The notes under the pieces: generated by a model
Told to the model about the DNA's origin: nothing
Databases searched by the model: none
The model's input: only the letters and a program-made list of their open reading frames with translations
Made by a program: the position numbers and the translations under genes
In this document: positions 9,328-18,617 of the stretch, piece by piece
How the letters are laid out: each line of letters starts with the position of its first letter
Position numbering within the stretch: the first letter of the stretch is position 1
From: Synechococcus sp. PROS-9-1
GTDB taxonomy: Bacteria; Cyanobacteriota; Cyanobacteriia; PCC-6307; Cyanobiaceae
Direction: 5' to 3'
DNA length: 64,000 nucleotides
NCBI RefSeq assembly: GCF_014279775.1
Contig: NZ_CP047961.1
Coordinates: 1,116,001 to 1,180,000, forward strand

Positions 9328-9630
9328 ATGGATTTGAGTTTTGTTTCCACCTTCCTTCAGATCATTGCCCAGACACTGCAGATTTATTCGTTTGTTTTGA
9401 TCGTTCGAGTGCTGCTCACCTGGTTCCCAAATGTGGATATGGGGAACCCAGTGCTCAGCACGGTGAGTTCGATCACCGACCCCTACCTCAATGCCTTTCG
9501 TGGCCTGATCCCCCCGTTAGGAGGCCTAGATCTGTCCGCCATTCTCGCGTTCGTTGCCCTGAGCTTGATGCAGCAGCTCTTGGTGTCAGCCAGCTACGCA
9601 TTTGCCGGTGGATTTGGCAACTACGGCTAA
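9328..9630 (+). CDS. YggT family membrane protein (Ycf19/YlmG-like)
   Basis: 100 residues with two YggT-type membrane segments: one opens the protein, the other lies near residues 70-90. The loop VLLTWFPNVDMGNPVLSTV and ITDPYLNAFRGLIPP are hallmark YggT/YlmG motifs. Cyanobacterial and plastid YlmG proteins affect nucleoid or thylakoid organisation and division. Here the gene follows scpB on the same strand, which fits a cell-cycle association, but a direct role is inferred. Confidence 0.85.
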   Translation: MDLSFVSTFLQIIAQTLQIYSFVLIVRVLLTWFPNVDMGNPVLSTVSSITDPYLNAFRGLIPPLGGLDLSAILAFVALSLMQQLLVSASYAFAGGFGNYG

Positions 9631-9653
9631 GGGGTGTACTTGAGTCAGCATCC

Positions 9654-9983
9654 TCAGCGGTGATCGCCACTCCCTTTCAGCTGCCCACGCGCTGAACGGT
9701 CACGCAATTTCTGAAGGTTTTGGTTGGCCACATCATCCAGGTCATAGCCCAGTTCACTGGCTAGCTGAGCGACGTACCAGAGCACATCACCGAGCTCCAG
9801 CGCGATCTCAGCTCTGACCTCATCGTCAAAGTGTCCTGCTCGATCGCGCAGAACCTTCTTCACTTTGTCTGCGACTTCCCCTGCTTCACCAGTTAGGCCC
9901 AAGGTTGGATAGATGGGATTGCTGCCAGCATCTGGGTAAAGAGCCGTTAGCCGTGCAGCGGTCTGATAAGCATTCAGGTCCAT
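9654..9983 (-). CDS. MazG-like nucleotide pyrophosphohydrolase
   Basis: 109 residues from the ATG giving MDLNAYQTAARLTALYP; upstream in-frame starts exist but encode unlikely sequence. The all-alpha NTP pyrophosphohydrolase signature is visible: GLTGEAGEVADKVKKVLRD, then EIALELGDVLWYVAQLASELG, with the EExxE/ExxD-type metal-binding acids. It probably hydrolyses non-canonical or excess NTPs to NMP and pyrophosphate. The protein is a single short domain, unlike full MazG. It diverges from pyk. Confidence 0.82.
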   Translation of the reverse strand: MDLNAYQTAARLTALYPDAGSNPIYPTLGLTGEAGEVADKVKKVLRDRAGHFDDEVRAEIALELGDVLWYVAQLASELGYDLDDVANQNLQKLRDRSARGQLKGSGDHR

Positions 9984-10072
9984 ACGATTCATGTTGAAGA
10001 GAGTCATCATCCAACAAGTCTTTGAGTCCAAAAGGGCAAGACGGTAGATTCCGCAAGCTTCAAGACCTGTGG

Positions 10073-11857
10073 ATGGCCCAGATCGATCTAACCCGTAGAA
10101 CCAAGATCGTGGCCACCATTGGGCCCGCAACGGAAAGTCCCGAAAGGATCCGTGAACTCATCCAAGCCGGAGCGACCACGTTTCGACTGAACTTTTCTCA
10201 TGGAGATCACAGCGAGCACGCCGAAAGGATGGCCACAATTCGACAGGTGGCCCACGAATTGGGCGCCCACATCGGCATCCTTCAGGATCTTCAGGGTCCG
10301 AAGATTCGCTTAGGTCGCTTCGAAGAAGGTCCGATCACGCTCGCAAAAGGTGATCAATTCGCACTCACGGCTAAGCAGGTGCGTTGTAATCAGACGGTGG
10401 CAACAGTCACCTACGACAAACTGGCCGAAGAAGTGTCTGCTGGTAGTCGCATCCTTCTTGATGATGGCCGCGTCGAGATGAAGGTTGAGCGCGTGGATGC
10501 CGCCGACCAGACCCTCCACTGCTCAGTCACGGTTCCTGGCGTGCTGTCCAACAACAAAGGGGTGAATTTCCCAGACGTGCAGCTCTCTGTAAGGGCGCTG
10601 ACTCCAAAAGATCGACAAGATTTGGCCTTTGGCCTTCAGCAGGGCGTGGACTGGGTCGCGCTGAGCTTTGTGCGCAATCCCTCTGACATGCAAGAGATCA
10701 GAGAACTGATTCGTAAGCACGGTCACACCACTCCTGTGATCGCCAAAATTGAAAAGTTCGAAGCGATTGATCAAATTGACGCGATCTTGCCGCTTTGTGA
10801 TGGCGTGATGGTGGCCCGTGGTGACCTAGGGGTTGAAATGCCTGCTGAAGAGGTCCCGCTTCTTCAAAAAGATCTGATCCACAAAGCAAACAGCCTCGGG
10901 ATTCCGATCATTACGGCGACCCAGATGCTCGATTCCATGGCTTCGAGCCCTAGACCGACGCGTGCAGAGGTAAGTGACGTTGCCAACGCCATCCTGGATG
11001 GCACTGATGCGGTGATGCTGTCCAATGAGACGGCTGTTGGTGACTTTCCTGTTGAGGCTGTTGAAACCATGGCGACGATCGCCGTGCGGATCGAACGGGA
11101 TTACCCCCAACGGCCCATCGATACTCATCTGCCGAGCACAATCCCGAATGCGATTAGTGGGGCGGTGAGCAGCATTGCCCGACAGCTCAATGCGGCAGCG
11201 ATTTTGCCCTTAACCAAAAGTGGTGCCACCGCTCATAACGTCAGCAAATTCAGGCCCTCCACTCCCATCCTTGCGATCACCAGCGAAGTCAACGTGGCGC
11301 GCAAGCTTCAGTTGGTTTGGGGTGTGTCACCACTGTTGATTGAAACCCAAAAGAGCACCACAGCCACCTTCACGTTGGCGATGGCTTATGCCCAAGAGCT
11401 TGGTGTGGTGAAAGACGGTGATCTTTGCGTGCAAACAGCAGGTACGCTCGCTGGAATTAGTGGCTCTACAGACCTGATCAAAGTGGGCATCGTGAGTGCT
11501 GTACTCGGTCGTGGGACGGGCTTTGGCAGTGGCTCTGTTAGCGGAAAAGTGCGTATAGCGATGTCTGCTAGTGATTGCGCTCGGCTCGAACCAGGAGACA
11601 TCCTTGTGGCTCGGGATACCTCAGCCGACTACCTCGACGGCATTCGTGAAGCTGCTGCTGTCATCACAGAACAACCTGGCGAGGACTCTCACGCTGCAGT
11701 AATCGCCAAGCGCCTAGGCGTTCCTGTGATTACCGGGGTGACCAATGCCACGCAAGATCTCAGAGAAGGCGAAGTTGTCACCTTGCACGTGAGAGATGGT
11801 TTGGTTCATCGGGGTACAGGCAGCAACATGGCAATGAAATTAGACACCATGCTCTGA
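10073..11857 (+). CDS. pyk: Pyruvate kinase with C-terminal PEP-utiliser domain
   Basis: 594 residues from ATG at 10073 (MAQIDLTRRTKIVATIGPATES). It transfers phosphate from phosphoenolpyruvate to ADP, the last step of glycolysis. The barrel motifs include FRLNFSHGDH, DLQGPKIRLG, IAKIEKFEA, MVARGDLGVE and ITATQMLDSM. Beyond the usual about 470 residues there is an added domain around 500-590 ending with EQPGEDSHAAVIAKRLGVP. It resembles the phosphohistidine domain of PEP-utilising enzymes, as in many cyanobacterial and Bacillus pyruvate kinases. Confidence 0.95.
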   Translation: MAQIDLTRRTKIVATIGPATESPERIRELIQAGATTFRLNFSHGDHSEHAERMATIRQVAHELGAHIGILQDLQGPKIRLGRFEEGPITLAKGDQFALTAKQVRCNQTVATVTYDKLAEEVSAGSRILLDDGRVEMKVERVDAADQTLHCSVTVPGVLSNNKGVNFPDVQLSVRALTPKDRQDLAFGLQQGVDWVALSFVRNPSDMQEIRELIRKHGHTTPVIAKIEKFEAIDQIDAILPLCDGVMVARGDLGVEMPAEEVPLLQKDLIHKANSLGIPIITATQMLDSMASSPRPTRAEVSDVANAILDGTDAVMLSNETAVGDFPVEAVETMATIAVRIERDYPQRPIDTHLPSTIPNAISGAVSSIARQLNAAAILPLTKSGATAHNVSKFRPSTPILAITSEVNVARKLQLVWGVSPLLIETQKSTTATFTLAMAYAQELGVVKDGDLCVQTAGTLAGISGSTDLIKVGIVSAVLGRGTGFGSGSVSGKVRIAMSASDCARLEPGDILVARDTSADYLDGIREAAAVITEQPGEDSHAAVIAKRLGVPVITGVTNATQDLREGEVVTLHVRDGLVHRGTGSNMAMKLDTML

Positions 11858-11876
11858 GTTAGGTCCCTAACCGTTC

Positions 11877-13106
11877 ATGGCCAGCAAGCTGCCTCTTGCC
11901 GACACCGTCGGCATGGCTCTCACCACACTGAAGGCAAATCGCTTACGCAGTTTGCTCACGATGCTGGGCATCGTGATTGGTAATGCCTCCGTGATCACCC
12001 TTGTTGGTGTGGGTCGAGGTGCCCAAAATTTGGCGGAGGACCAGCTCAGCAGTCTTGGAGCCAACGTGTTGTTTGTGGTTCCTGGAAGCAATGACACGCG
12101 AAGGCAGGGGGTGGCCTTTCCGCGCACCTTGGTGCTGGAGGATGCCAGCGCCATTGCTGCGCAAGTGCCAAGCGTGAAACGCGTTGCTCCCCAGATCTCA
12201 GCCAATGAAGTTGTTCAGGCTGGGGCGAGGAGCACGAGCGCCTCGATCTCAGGGGTAACGCCAGCTTTTTTACCGGTGCGCAGTTTTGAGGTTGCCCGTG
12301 GTCGATTCATCAGTTCCGAGGATGAACAGAGCGCGAAGACCGTTGTGGTGATTGGTCCAGATCTTCGTGACAAGCTCTTTCCTTCTGGTGCAGCCGTTGG
12401 TCAAAGCATCCGGATTAGAGACCAGAGCTTCTCTGTCATTGGCGTGATGGAGCCCAAAGGAGCGGTCTTTGGTTCAAACCAGGATGAAAACGCCTACATC
12501 CCGCTAACAACCATGGTGAGTCGTCTCACTGGCCGGGACCCAACCTATGGAATCAGTCTCAGCTTTATCAGTGTTGAAGCGAAGGATGAGCAAAGCACTG
12601 GGCCAGCCAAGTTTCAAATCACCAATTTGCTGCGTCAACGGCATCGCATTTTGCGCAAGGACGATTTTGCCGTCAGATCTCAGAAGGATGCTCTCACCAT
12701 CGTTGGCACGATTACAGGCGGCCTAACTCTGATGCTTGGTGCGATCGGAGGCGTTTCGTTGCTCGTTGGTGGCATCGGAATCATGAACATCATGTTGGTG
12801 TCGGTCAGCGAGCGCACGGAAGAAATCGGCTTACGCAAGGCATTGGGTGCGCGTAGTTCCGACGTTCTCCGACAGTTTTTGGTTGAAAGTCTTGTTTTGG
12901 CGAGCCTCGGTGGCGTAATTGGAACCGCCGTAGGACTTGGCACCGTGACAGCTGTTGCCTTCTTCTCGCCCTTACCAGCAGCGATTGGTGCATCAACAAT
13001 TTTGGTCACGGTGGGGTTATCTGGATCCATCGGTCTGTTTTTTGGCGTTGTACCTGCCAAGCGTGCAGCGATGCTCGATCCGATCGTTGCATTAAGAAGC
13101 CTCTAA
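11877..13106 (+). CDS. MacB/FtsX-family ABC permease
   Basis: 409 residues in the MacB layout. One N-terminal membrane helix (ALTTLKANRLRSLLTMLGIVIG) is followed by a large extracytoplasmic domain and then three C-terminal helices. The conserved VGGIGIMNIMLVSVSERTEEIG stretch links to GLRKALGA. Such proteins work with a separate ATPase and often a membrane-fusion protein in mechanotransmission or export. No ATPase gene is adjacent here, so the partner must be encoded elsewhere. It follows pyk by 19 bases and may share its transcript. Confidence 0.82.
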   Translation: MASKLPLADTVGMALTTLKANRLRSLLTMLGIVIGNASVITLVGVGRGAQNLAEDQLSSLGANVLFVVPGSNDTRRQGVAFPRTLVLEDASAIAAQVPSVKRVAPQISANEVVQAGARSTSASISGVTPAFLPVRSFEVARGRFISSEDEQSAKTVVVIGPDLRDKLFPSGAAVGQSIRIRDQSFSVIGVMEPKGAVFGSNQDENAYIPLTTMVSRLTGRDPTYGISLSFISVEAKDEQSTGPAKFQITNLLRQRHRILRKDDFAVRSQKDALTIVGTITGGLTLMLGAIGGVSLLVGGIGIMNIMLVSVSERTEEIGLRKALGARSSDVLRQFLVESLVLASLGGVIGTAVGLGTVTAVAFFSPLPAAIGASTILVTVGLSGSIGLFFGVVPAKRAAMLDPIVALRSL

Positions 13107-13174
13107 ATCGCCTTGCCTTGAAACAGCGGTTTAGGTAAGGAAACTCTTACAGTCGTGGGAATTGCGAAGAATCC

Positions 13175-15106
13175 ATGAATCAACGCTGGCGTCAGATAGC
13201 CCTCTGGATTCTTCCCATCGGCGTCGCGTTGCTGCTTGTTTGGCAGCTGGTTGGAAGCGGAGCTCTCAATAATCTTCGTAGTAATAGTGCTTCCACTAGC
13301 GGAAGCACCACGGTTGCTCCCCGCAATGCTGCTGTGGCTCGGATGAGCTACGGACGTTTCTTGGACTACGTCGCAGCTGGTCGCGTCACGGCGGTTGATA
13401 TTTACGACGGCGGCCGTAACGCGGTTGTGGAAGCGGTTGATCCTGATCTTGATAATCGGGTTCAAAGGCTCCGCGTAGACCTTCCTGGCTTAGCCCCTGA
13501 GCTGATCAACACCCTCAAAGAAGAGGGCATCAGTTTCGATATTCATCCACCGAAGACAGCTCCCCCTGCCCTTGGAATTCTTGGAAATCTTCTGTTCCCC
13601 CTGTTGCTTATCGGATCTTTGATCTTTTTGGCTCGTCGTGGCAACTCCATGCCTGGAGGCCCTGGTCAAGCCATGCAATTCGGTAAGACAAAAGCTCGTT
13701 TTGCAATGGAAGCTGATACCGGTGTGAAATTTGATGATGTTGCCGGTGTTAGCGAAGCCAAGCAAGACTTGCAGGAAGTGGTCACCTTTTTGAAGCAACC
13801 TGAACGTTTCACCTCGGTTGGTGCTCAAATTCCTAAGGGTGTTTTGTTAGTGGGCCCTCCAGGAACCGGCAAGACTCTTCTTGCCAAAGCCATTGCTGGA
13901 GAAGCTGGTGTTCCTTTCTTCTCTCTTTCTGGTTCAGAATTCGTTGAAATGTTTGTGGGTGTCGGTGCTAGCCGAGTTCGCGATCTTTTCAAACGTGCGA
14001 AAGAAAATAGCCCTTGTCTCATCTTTATCGATGAAATTGATGCCGTAGGTCGGCAGCGTGGTGCTGGAGTTGGTGGAGGCAACGATGAGCGTGAGCAAAC
14101 GCTCAATCAGCTGCTGACAGAAATGGATGGTTTTGAAGGAAATAGCGGAATCATCATTCTTGCCGCTACCAATAGACCTGACGTTCTGGACTCCGCGCTA
14201 ATGCGTCCTGGTCGTTTTGACCGTCAAGTCACCGTGGATGCTCCTGATATCAAAGGTCGTCTTTCGATCCTTGAGGTTCACTCCAGAAACAAAAAGCTTG
14301 ACGAGAATCTAACTCTCGACAGCATTGCCAGAAGGACGCCTGGTTTTACAGGTGCAGATCTTGCCAACTTGTTGAATGAAGCGGCAATCCTTACCGCGCG
14401 ACGTCGCAAAGAGAGTATCGGAATTTCAGAAATTGATGATGCCGTTGATCGCATCATTGCTGGTATGGAAGGCCATCCCCTCACCGATGGTCGAAGCAAA
14501 CGATTAATTGCTTATCACGAAGTTGGGCATGCCCTAGTTGGCACCCTCGTGAAAGATCACGATCCTGTTCAAAAGGTCACGTTGATTCCCCGTGGACAGG
14601 CCCAGGGTTTGACCTGGTTCTCACCAGACGAAGAGCAGATGCTCGTCTCTCGCGCCCAACTCAAAGCTCGCATCATGGGAGCTTTGGGAGGTCGCGCCGC
14701 TGAAGATGTTGTGTTTGGTCACTCCGAAGTCACAACTGGTGCCGGAGGTGACATCCAAATGGTGGCCTCGATGGCCCGTCAAATGGTGACGCAATTTGGA
14801 ATGAGCCAATTGGGTCCGATGGCACTTGAGGGAGGCAGCCAAGAAGTTTTTCTTGGCCGAGATCTGATGACGCGCAAAGATGTTTCCGATTCCATCGCTA
14901 AACAGATTGATGAGCAAGTGCGGTTGATCGTGATGAAGTGCTACGAGGAAACTGTTGCACTCGTTGGTCAACATCGCCAAGCCATGGACAAATTGGTGGA
15001 ACAGTTGATTGAGCAAGAAACTTTGGACGGGGATGAATTCCGTGTTGTTGTTGCTGAATTTGCTGAAATACCTGAAAAGGAGCGTTTCTCTCCTTTGCTT
15101 GCTTAA
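13175..15106 (+). CDS. ftsH: ATP-dependent zinc metalloprotease FtsH
   Basis: 643 residues. An N-terminal signal-anchor and periplasmic part precede a second helix (near residue 135-150). The AAA module carries Walker A GPPGTGKT near 227, Walker B LIFIDEID near 284 and the pore motif FVGVGA. The zinc site HEVGH is at about residue 448, followed by a normal-length C-terminus. FtsH removes damaged membrane proteins; in cyanobacteria, thylakoid FtsH complexes degrade photodamaged D1. Which of the cyanobacterial paralogs this is cannot be settled here. Two strong terminators follow. Confidence 0.95.
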   Translation: MNQRWRQIALWILPIGVALLLVWQLVGSGALNNLRSNSASTSGSTTVAPRNAAVARMSYGRFLDYVAAGRVTAVDIYDGGRNAVVEAVDPDLDNRVQRLRVDLPGLAPELINTLKEEGISFDIHPPKTAPPALGILGNLLFPLLLIGSLIFLARRGNSMPGGPGQAMQFGKTKARFAMEADTGVKFDDVAGVSEAKQDLQEVVTFLKQPERFTSVGAQIPKGVLLVGPPGTGKTLLAKAIAGEAGVPFFSLSGSEFVEMFVGVGASRVRDLFKRAKENSPCLIFIDEIDAVGRQRGAGVGGGNDEREQTLNQLLTEMDGFEGNSGIIILAATNRPDVLDSALMRPGRFDRQVTVDAPDIKGRLSILEVHSRNKKLDENLTLDSIARRTPGFTGADLANLLNEAAILTARRRKESIGISEIDDAVDRIIAGMEGHPLTDGRSKRLIAYHEVGHALVGTLVKDHDPVQKVTLIPRGQAQGLTWFSPDEEQMLVSRAQLKARIMGALGGRAAEDVVFGHSEVTTGAGGDIQMVASMARQMVTQFGMSQLGPMALEGGSQEVFLGRDLMTRKDVSDSIAKQIDEQVRLIVMKCYEETVALVGQHRQAMDKLVEQLIEQETLDGDEFRVVVAEFAEIPEKERFSPLLA

Positions 15107-15108
15107 AT

Positions 15109-15146
15109 AAAAAAGACCAGGATTTTCATAAATCCTGGTCTTTTTT
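15109..15146. terminator. Bidirectional terminator after ftsH
   Basis: A 16-bp perfect stem (AAAAAAGACCAGGATT / AATCCTGGTCTTTTTT) with a 6-base loop starts 2 bases after the ftsH stop. A-run and T-run flank both sides, so it can act on both strands. Confidence 0.88.
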
Positions 15147-15164
15147 ATCGGTTGGTGATCTTTT

Positions 15165-15191
15165 AAAAGACCCTCATCACGAGGGTCTTTT
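15165..15191. terminator. Bidirectional terminator after clpP
   Basis: An 11-bp perfect stem (AAAAGACCCTC / GAGGGTCTTTT) with a 5-base loop lies immediately past the clpP stop. Together with the preceding stem it gives each of the two convergent genes its own intrinsic terminator. Confidence 0.85.
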
Positions 15192-15192
15192 T

Positions 15193-15783
15193 TTATACAG
15201 AGCGAACAGGGCTCTTATCAATCACGTTGTCGATCAAGCCATATTCCATAGCCTGTTGTGGAGACATAAAGAAATCTCGGTCGGTATCGGCTTGAATTTT
15301 GTCTAGAGGTTGTCCAGTGCGGTCTGCCAATTCATGATTCAAGCGATCTTTAAGAAACAAGATTTCGTCGGCTTGGATTCGAATATCACTGGCCTGACCA
15401 CTTGCGCCGCCCAAAGGCTGGTGAATCATGATCCGAGAATGCTGCAAACTGCTGCGCTTTCCTTTCGCGCCAGCACATAGCAAGAATGCACCCATGCTCG
15501 CAGCAAGGCCAACACAGACGGTGTGCACATCTGGCTTGATGTGCTGCATGGTGTCAAAGATCCCAAGCCCGTCGTAAACCGAGCCACCGGGAGAATTCAC
15601 ATATAAGAAGATCTCTTTTTCGGGATCCTCCGCTTCCAGAAAAAGAAGCTGAGCAACGATTCGATTGGCGGAATCGCTGGTAACAGGCTCGCCTAAGAAA
15701 ATGATTCGCTCCCTTAAGAGACGAGAATAAATATCAAAAGCCCTTTCTCCTCGTCCTGATTCCTCGATCACGATCGGGATCAT
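15193..15783 (-). CDS. clpP: ATP-dependent Clp protease proteolytic subunit
   Basis: 196 residues. The serine protease triad is complete: serine in GLAASMGAF (residue about 96), histidine in MIHQP (about 121) and aspartate in DTDRDFFMS (about 170). This is therefore an active ClpP and not a ClpR. It begins [23 protein letters not shown]. ClpP forms tetradecameric chambers fed by ClpC/ClpX. Cyanobacteria have several clpP paralogs, and this copy stands apart from clpX. It diverges from thf1 with an 81-base gap. Confidence 0.93.
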   Translation of the reverse strand: MIPIVIEESGRGERAFDIYSRLLRERIIFLGEPVTSDSANRIVAQLLFLEAEDPEKEIFLYVNSPGGSVYDGLGIFDTMQHIKPDVHTVCVGLAASMGAFLLCAGAKGKRSSLQHSRIMIHQPLGGASGQASDIRIQADEILFLKDRLNHELADRTGQPLDKIQADTDRDFFMSPQQAMEYGLIDNVIDKSPVRSV

Positions 15784-15864
15784 GTTGCATAGCTTCAGTT
15801 AGAACAATCCTAACGGCGGCGGCAGCAGCGCTATGGTCTTGATTCAAAGTGGGGTGGAAGGACC

Positions 15865-16608
15865 TTGACGGATCAACGGACGATCGCTGACAGCAAGCGG
15901 GCCTTCCATAAAGCTTTTCCTTATGTGATTCCATCTCTGTACAGGAGAACGGCAGACGAGCTCTTGGTTGAGCTGCACCTCCTCAGTCATCAGCAGCATT
16001 TCAAGAGCGACGCCTTGTTTGCTGTGGGTTTGCGTCAGGTGTTTAAGGCGTTCACACAGGGCTACAAACCTGAAACACACCTCGATGAGCTCTATGCGGC
16101 CATTTGCAGCTGCAATGGTTTCGATCCGGAGGTTTTGAAAAAGCTTGCAGAGGGATCGACCTCAGCCGTCTCAGGACACACCGTCAGTGAAGTGCGTGAA
16201 TGGCTTTCCAATCGCGGAGCTGGGGCTCCAGAGCCCTTGTCCGCGGGCATCTCGAGTGTTGGTGGTGAATCATTTCACTACTCACGATTGATGGCTGTGG
16301 GCTTGTTGAGCCTGCTCTCATCCGCTCAAGGTGGTGAACCTTCCGATCCTGATGAACTCAAAACCCTTGCCCATGAAATTGGTGAGCAACTAGGACTATC
16401 CAAACCTCGCCTGGACAAGGACCTCAGCCTGTACACATCCAATCTTGAAAAGATGGCTCAGGCAGTGGAGCTGATTGAAGAAACCTTGGCCGCAGAACGT
16501 CGTAAACGCGATCGTCAACTGGCTGATTCTCAAGCCAGCGAATCAAAACCACCCGAAGCTCAATCTGAGTCTTCCGATGAATCAGCAGCAGAAGAGAGAC
16601 CTAACTGA
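15865..16608 (+). CDS. thf1: Thf1/Psb29 photosystem II biogenesis protein
   Basis: 247 residues, TTG start with a GGAAGGA ribosome site seven bases before it. The N-terminal TIADSKRAFHKAFPYVIPSLYRR and LLVELHLLSHQ blocks are diagnostic of Thf1/Psb29. The C-terminus is a charged, coiled-coil-like tail ending in a Ser/Glu-rich stretch. Thf1 is peripherally associated with thylakoids and in cyanobacteria and plants affects PSII assembly and the level of FtsH proteases. The presence of ftsH and clpP just upstream fits that role. The last 49 bases overlap the 3' end of the opposite-strand gene. Confidence 0.93.
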   Translation: MTDQRTIADSKRAFHKAFPYVIPSLYRRTADELLVELHLLSHQQHFKSDALFAVGLRQVFKAFTQGYKPETHLDELYAAICSCNGFDPEVLKKLAEGSTSAVSGHTVSEVREWLSNRGAGAPEPLSAGISSVGGESFHYSRLMAVGLLSLLSSAQGGEPSDPDELKTLAHEIGEQLGLSKPRLDKDLSLYTSNLEKMAQAVELIEETLAAERRKRDRQLADSQASESKPPEAQSESSDESAAEERPN

Positions 16609-18008
16609 CCACTGATCTCCCACCATGTTTGTTGGCCTGAAGCCTTCAGATGTGGTGAGGTGATTGCCGGTTTGATTTGAACTTGTACGAAATCGGCCTG
16701 CTTCAAAAGTGCAGGCCACGATCCATTCATCAGTCCAAGCGACACAAGATTTCGCGGACGGGCATTGAGCTTCAGTGCTGAAAGCGTCGACGCTGGAAGT
16801 GCTTGATAAAACGGTTTTGTGTCAGGAAGACTTGCCAGTCCAGCACTCAAAAGAGTGGGATTGGGGTGGGGTTGAAGCAACCAACGCCAACCACCCACAA
16901 TCTTGTTTTGCCCTTCTCGCTTATCTTTCCAAATCACAGCATCAGCTTTTTTGGCGTTGTCTTCAGCTGGTTTGAAGCGTTGAAAGCCACGTTCTTCTAA
17001 ATGGTTGCTCACTCGATCAAGAACTGAGACCCAAGCGGAAGCTCCTCCAGGCAATGGTGCCTGAAATTGAAGACCTGCTCGGTAAGAACCTTTGGCTTGC
17101 TGCTGGAGACGGAGCGAAAACGGTGAGAGCGCAAGCCTTGATCGGATCGATTGATTCACTCCGTACTGAGATTCCAAAGGCTGCTGGATGATTTGTCGAC
17201 TCAGCAATGTGCCCAGGATTAAATCAACACGGGCTCCATGTACTTCTAAAAGGCTGTCCTGATCAAAGTTTTCTGGCTTCTGACGATCATGAACTGCAAG
17301 ATTCCAACCTTGTTTGGGTTGTGATGCGGCAAGTGCGATCGATCGGTCGCCTACGACTCCGCCCCAATGGAGGGTGTCGCCGGTTAGGCGAAGTGCAAGG
17401 CAACCGTGACTCCCTTGCTGAAGCAACGAAGCTGTTGTTCCACTAATTGCAGCAAGGGCATCGCTCGTCCAAAAAACAGCTGGAGCATTAGCAAGACGCT
17501 GCATGCAACGTCTTTGAAGAGATGTTGGTTGAGCTGGGCGCTCGGGTTGGCGTTGAAGTCTTTGAATGAGTTGTTGACGATGCAGCTCATCAGAGCCGAG
17601 AAACGTCAATCCCAAAACTTGGTGTTTGCGTAAATTTTTGGTGTCGGTGGGGAGCAGTTGATCCTGAAGAATTAAATAGGCATCGCCATCATCCGACCAT
17701 CCCTGCCACCAGATCGAGCGCCCTTGCCGTTTCCATAGGTTTGCAGCTCGAACAAGTCCAAGGCGTTGGTTCCAAAGCTGGGGAGCTGGGCGTTTCGAAT
17801 CTCCATGAAAAGACTGAATCAAACTGAATGCGCCTGAGACGCGGCTCAGTGATGCATGTATTCCATCGTCTTTACGTGATGGCTGATTCAGAAGGACGCC
17901 GATCAAACCGCTCAATAAAACAGCCCCTAACCCCAATGACGTGATTGGGAGGGACTGAACGATGGATCTGTAGGTGGAGATCTTCAGGAGTGAGTCAGCT
18001 GCGGTCAC
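16560..18008 (-). CDS. Uncharacterised cyanobacterial membrane-anchored protein
   Basis: 482 residues, GTG start. One membrane helix near residues 20-40 (LGLGAVLLSGLIGVLL) is followed by a large soluble domain of about 440 residues, rich in Gln, Leu and Trp, with no catalytic motif I recognise. It may be related to periplasmic/lumenal DUF3352-like proteins, but I cannot support that firmly. Its start overlaps the end of a 49-residue gene that itself follows petN by one base, so it is probably the third gene of a petN operon. Its tail overlaps thf1 on the other strand. Confidence 0.65.
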   Translation of the reverse strand: MTAADSLLKISTYRSIVQSLPITSLGLGAVLLSGLIGVLLNQPSRKDDGIHASLSRVSGAFSLIQSFHGDSKRPAPQLWNQRLGLVRAANLWKRQGRSIWWQGWSDDGDAYLILQDQLLPTDTKNLRKHQVLGLTFLGSDELHRQQLIQRLQRQPERPAQPTSLQRRCMQRLANAPAVFWTSDALAAISGTTASLLQQGSHGCLALRLTGDTLHWGGVVGDRSIALAASQPKQGWNLAVHDRQKPENFDQDSLLEVHGARVDLILGTLLSRQIIQQPLESQYGVNQSIRSRLALSPFSLRLQQQAKGSYRAGLQFQAPLPGGASAWVSVLDRVSNHLEERGFQRFKPAEDNAKKADAVIWKDKREGQNKIVGGWRWLLQPHPNPTLLSAGLASLPDTKPFYQALPASTLSALKLNARPRNLVSLGLMNGSWPALLKQADFVQVQIKPAITSPHLKASGQQTWWEISGQLGLSSAADSSEDSD

Positions 18009-18144
18009 GAGAACGCCTGCGACGACGATCTTTCCACTCGATCGTGGAGAGGTAAACCACTATCACGCTGACAAAGACCAAAAGAACCGCAGCGGTCATC
18101 GCCAATCCCTGACTGACGATGGGAGCTTGCAGTGCTTCGTTCAC
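17995..18144 (-). CDS. Small single-helix membrane protein downstream of petN
   Basis: 49 residues from a GTG, reading VNEALQAPIVSQGLAM then a helix of about 22 residues (TAAVLLVFVSVIVVYLST), then a strongly basic tail (KDRRRRRSRDRS). It begins one base after the petN stop and overlaps the next gene by 14 bases. Topology by the positive-inside rule puts the arginine tail on the cytoplasmic side. No function known. Tight packing between petN and a larger membrane protein suggests a thylakoid role. Confidence 0.65.
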   Translation of the reverse strand: MNEALQAPIVSQGLAMTAAVLLVFVSVIVVYLSTIEWKDRRRRRSRDRS

Positions 18145-18145
18145 T

Positions 18146-18247
18146 TCAGAAATTCACGGTGCCATCGCCATTACGGCCCCAGACCACCATCGCGATCGAG
18201 AAACTGAAGACAGCAGCGAGTGATGCCCAGGCAATCGTGAACAGCAT
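18146..18247 (-). CDS. petN: Cytochrome b6f subunit PetN
   Basis: 33 residues: [20 protein letters not shown] followed by [13 protein letters not shown]. This matches PetN (subunit VIII), a single-helix protein needed for stability of the cytochrome b6f complex in the thylakoid membrane. The [21 protein letters not shown] core is near invariant in cyanobacteria. It heads an apparent operon with two uncharacterised membrane proteins. Confidence 0.93.
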   Translation of the reverse strand: MLFTIAWASLAAVFSFSIAMVVWGRNGDGTVNF

Positions 18248-18320
18248 TGAAATGACGCTTGAATGTAAAGAGCTTACCTAGGCTGCCCCGCGGAACTGAC
18301 TGGTTGATTCATTACTTCTT

Positions 18321-18617
18321 ATGACTATGGCAACTCCTGGAACCGCGAGCGTTCTCAATCCGGAACGCACAACCCTGCGTTACCCGAATGCCAGAGTGAT
18401 CGTTCTCAACGATGACGTGAATACGTTTGAACACGTGGTTGAGTGTTTATGCAAAATCATCCCTGGGATGAATAGTGATAAGGCTTGGACACTTGCCCAT
18501 CAAATCGATGGAGAAGGTGCTGCAGAAGTGTGGGCCGGCCCCCTTGAGCCTGCAGAGCTTTACCACCAACAACTCAGCAGTGAGGGACTCACGATGGCTC
18601 CATTGGAACGCAATTAA
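18321..18617 (+). CDS. clpS: ATP-dependent Clp protease adaptor ClpS
   Basis: 98 residues. The core VIVLNDDVNTFEHVVECLCKIIPGM contains the N-degron pocket NDDxN-F, and the second half has AEVWAGPLEPAELYHQQL. ClpS delivers N-end-rule substrates to ClpC. The second ATG at codon 3 is an equally good start. The TAA shares one base with the ATG of the following PucC-like gene (TAATG), so the two are translationally coupled, an unusual pairing of a protease adaptor with a pigment-protein carrier. Confidence 0.92.
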   Translation: MTMATPGTASVLNPERTTLRYPNARVIVLNDDVNTFEHVVECLCKIIPGMNSDKAWTLAHQIDGEGAAEVWAGPLEPAELYHQQLSSEGLTMAPLERN

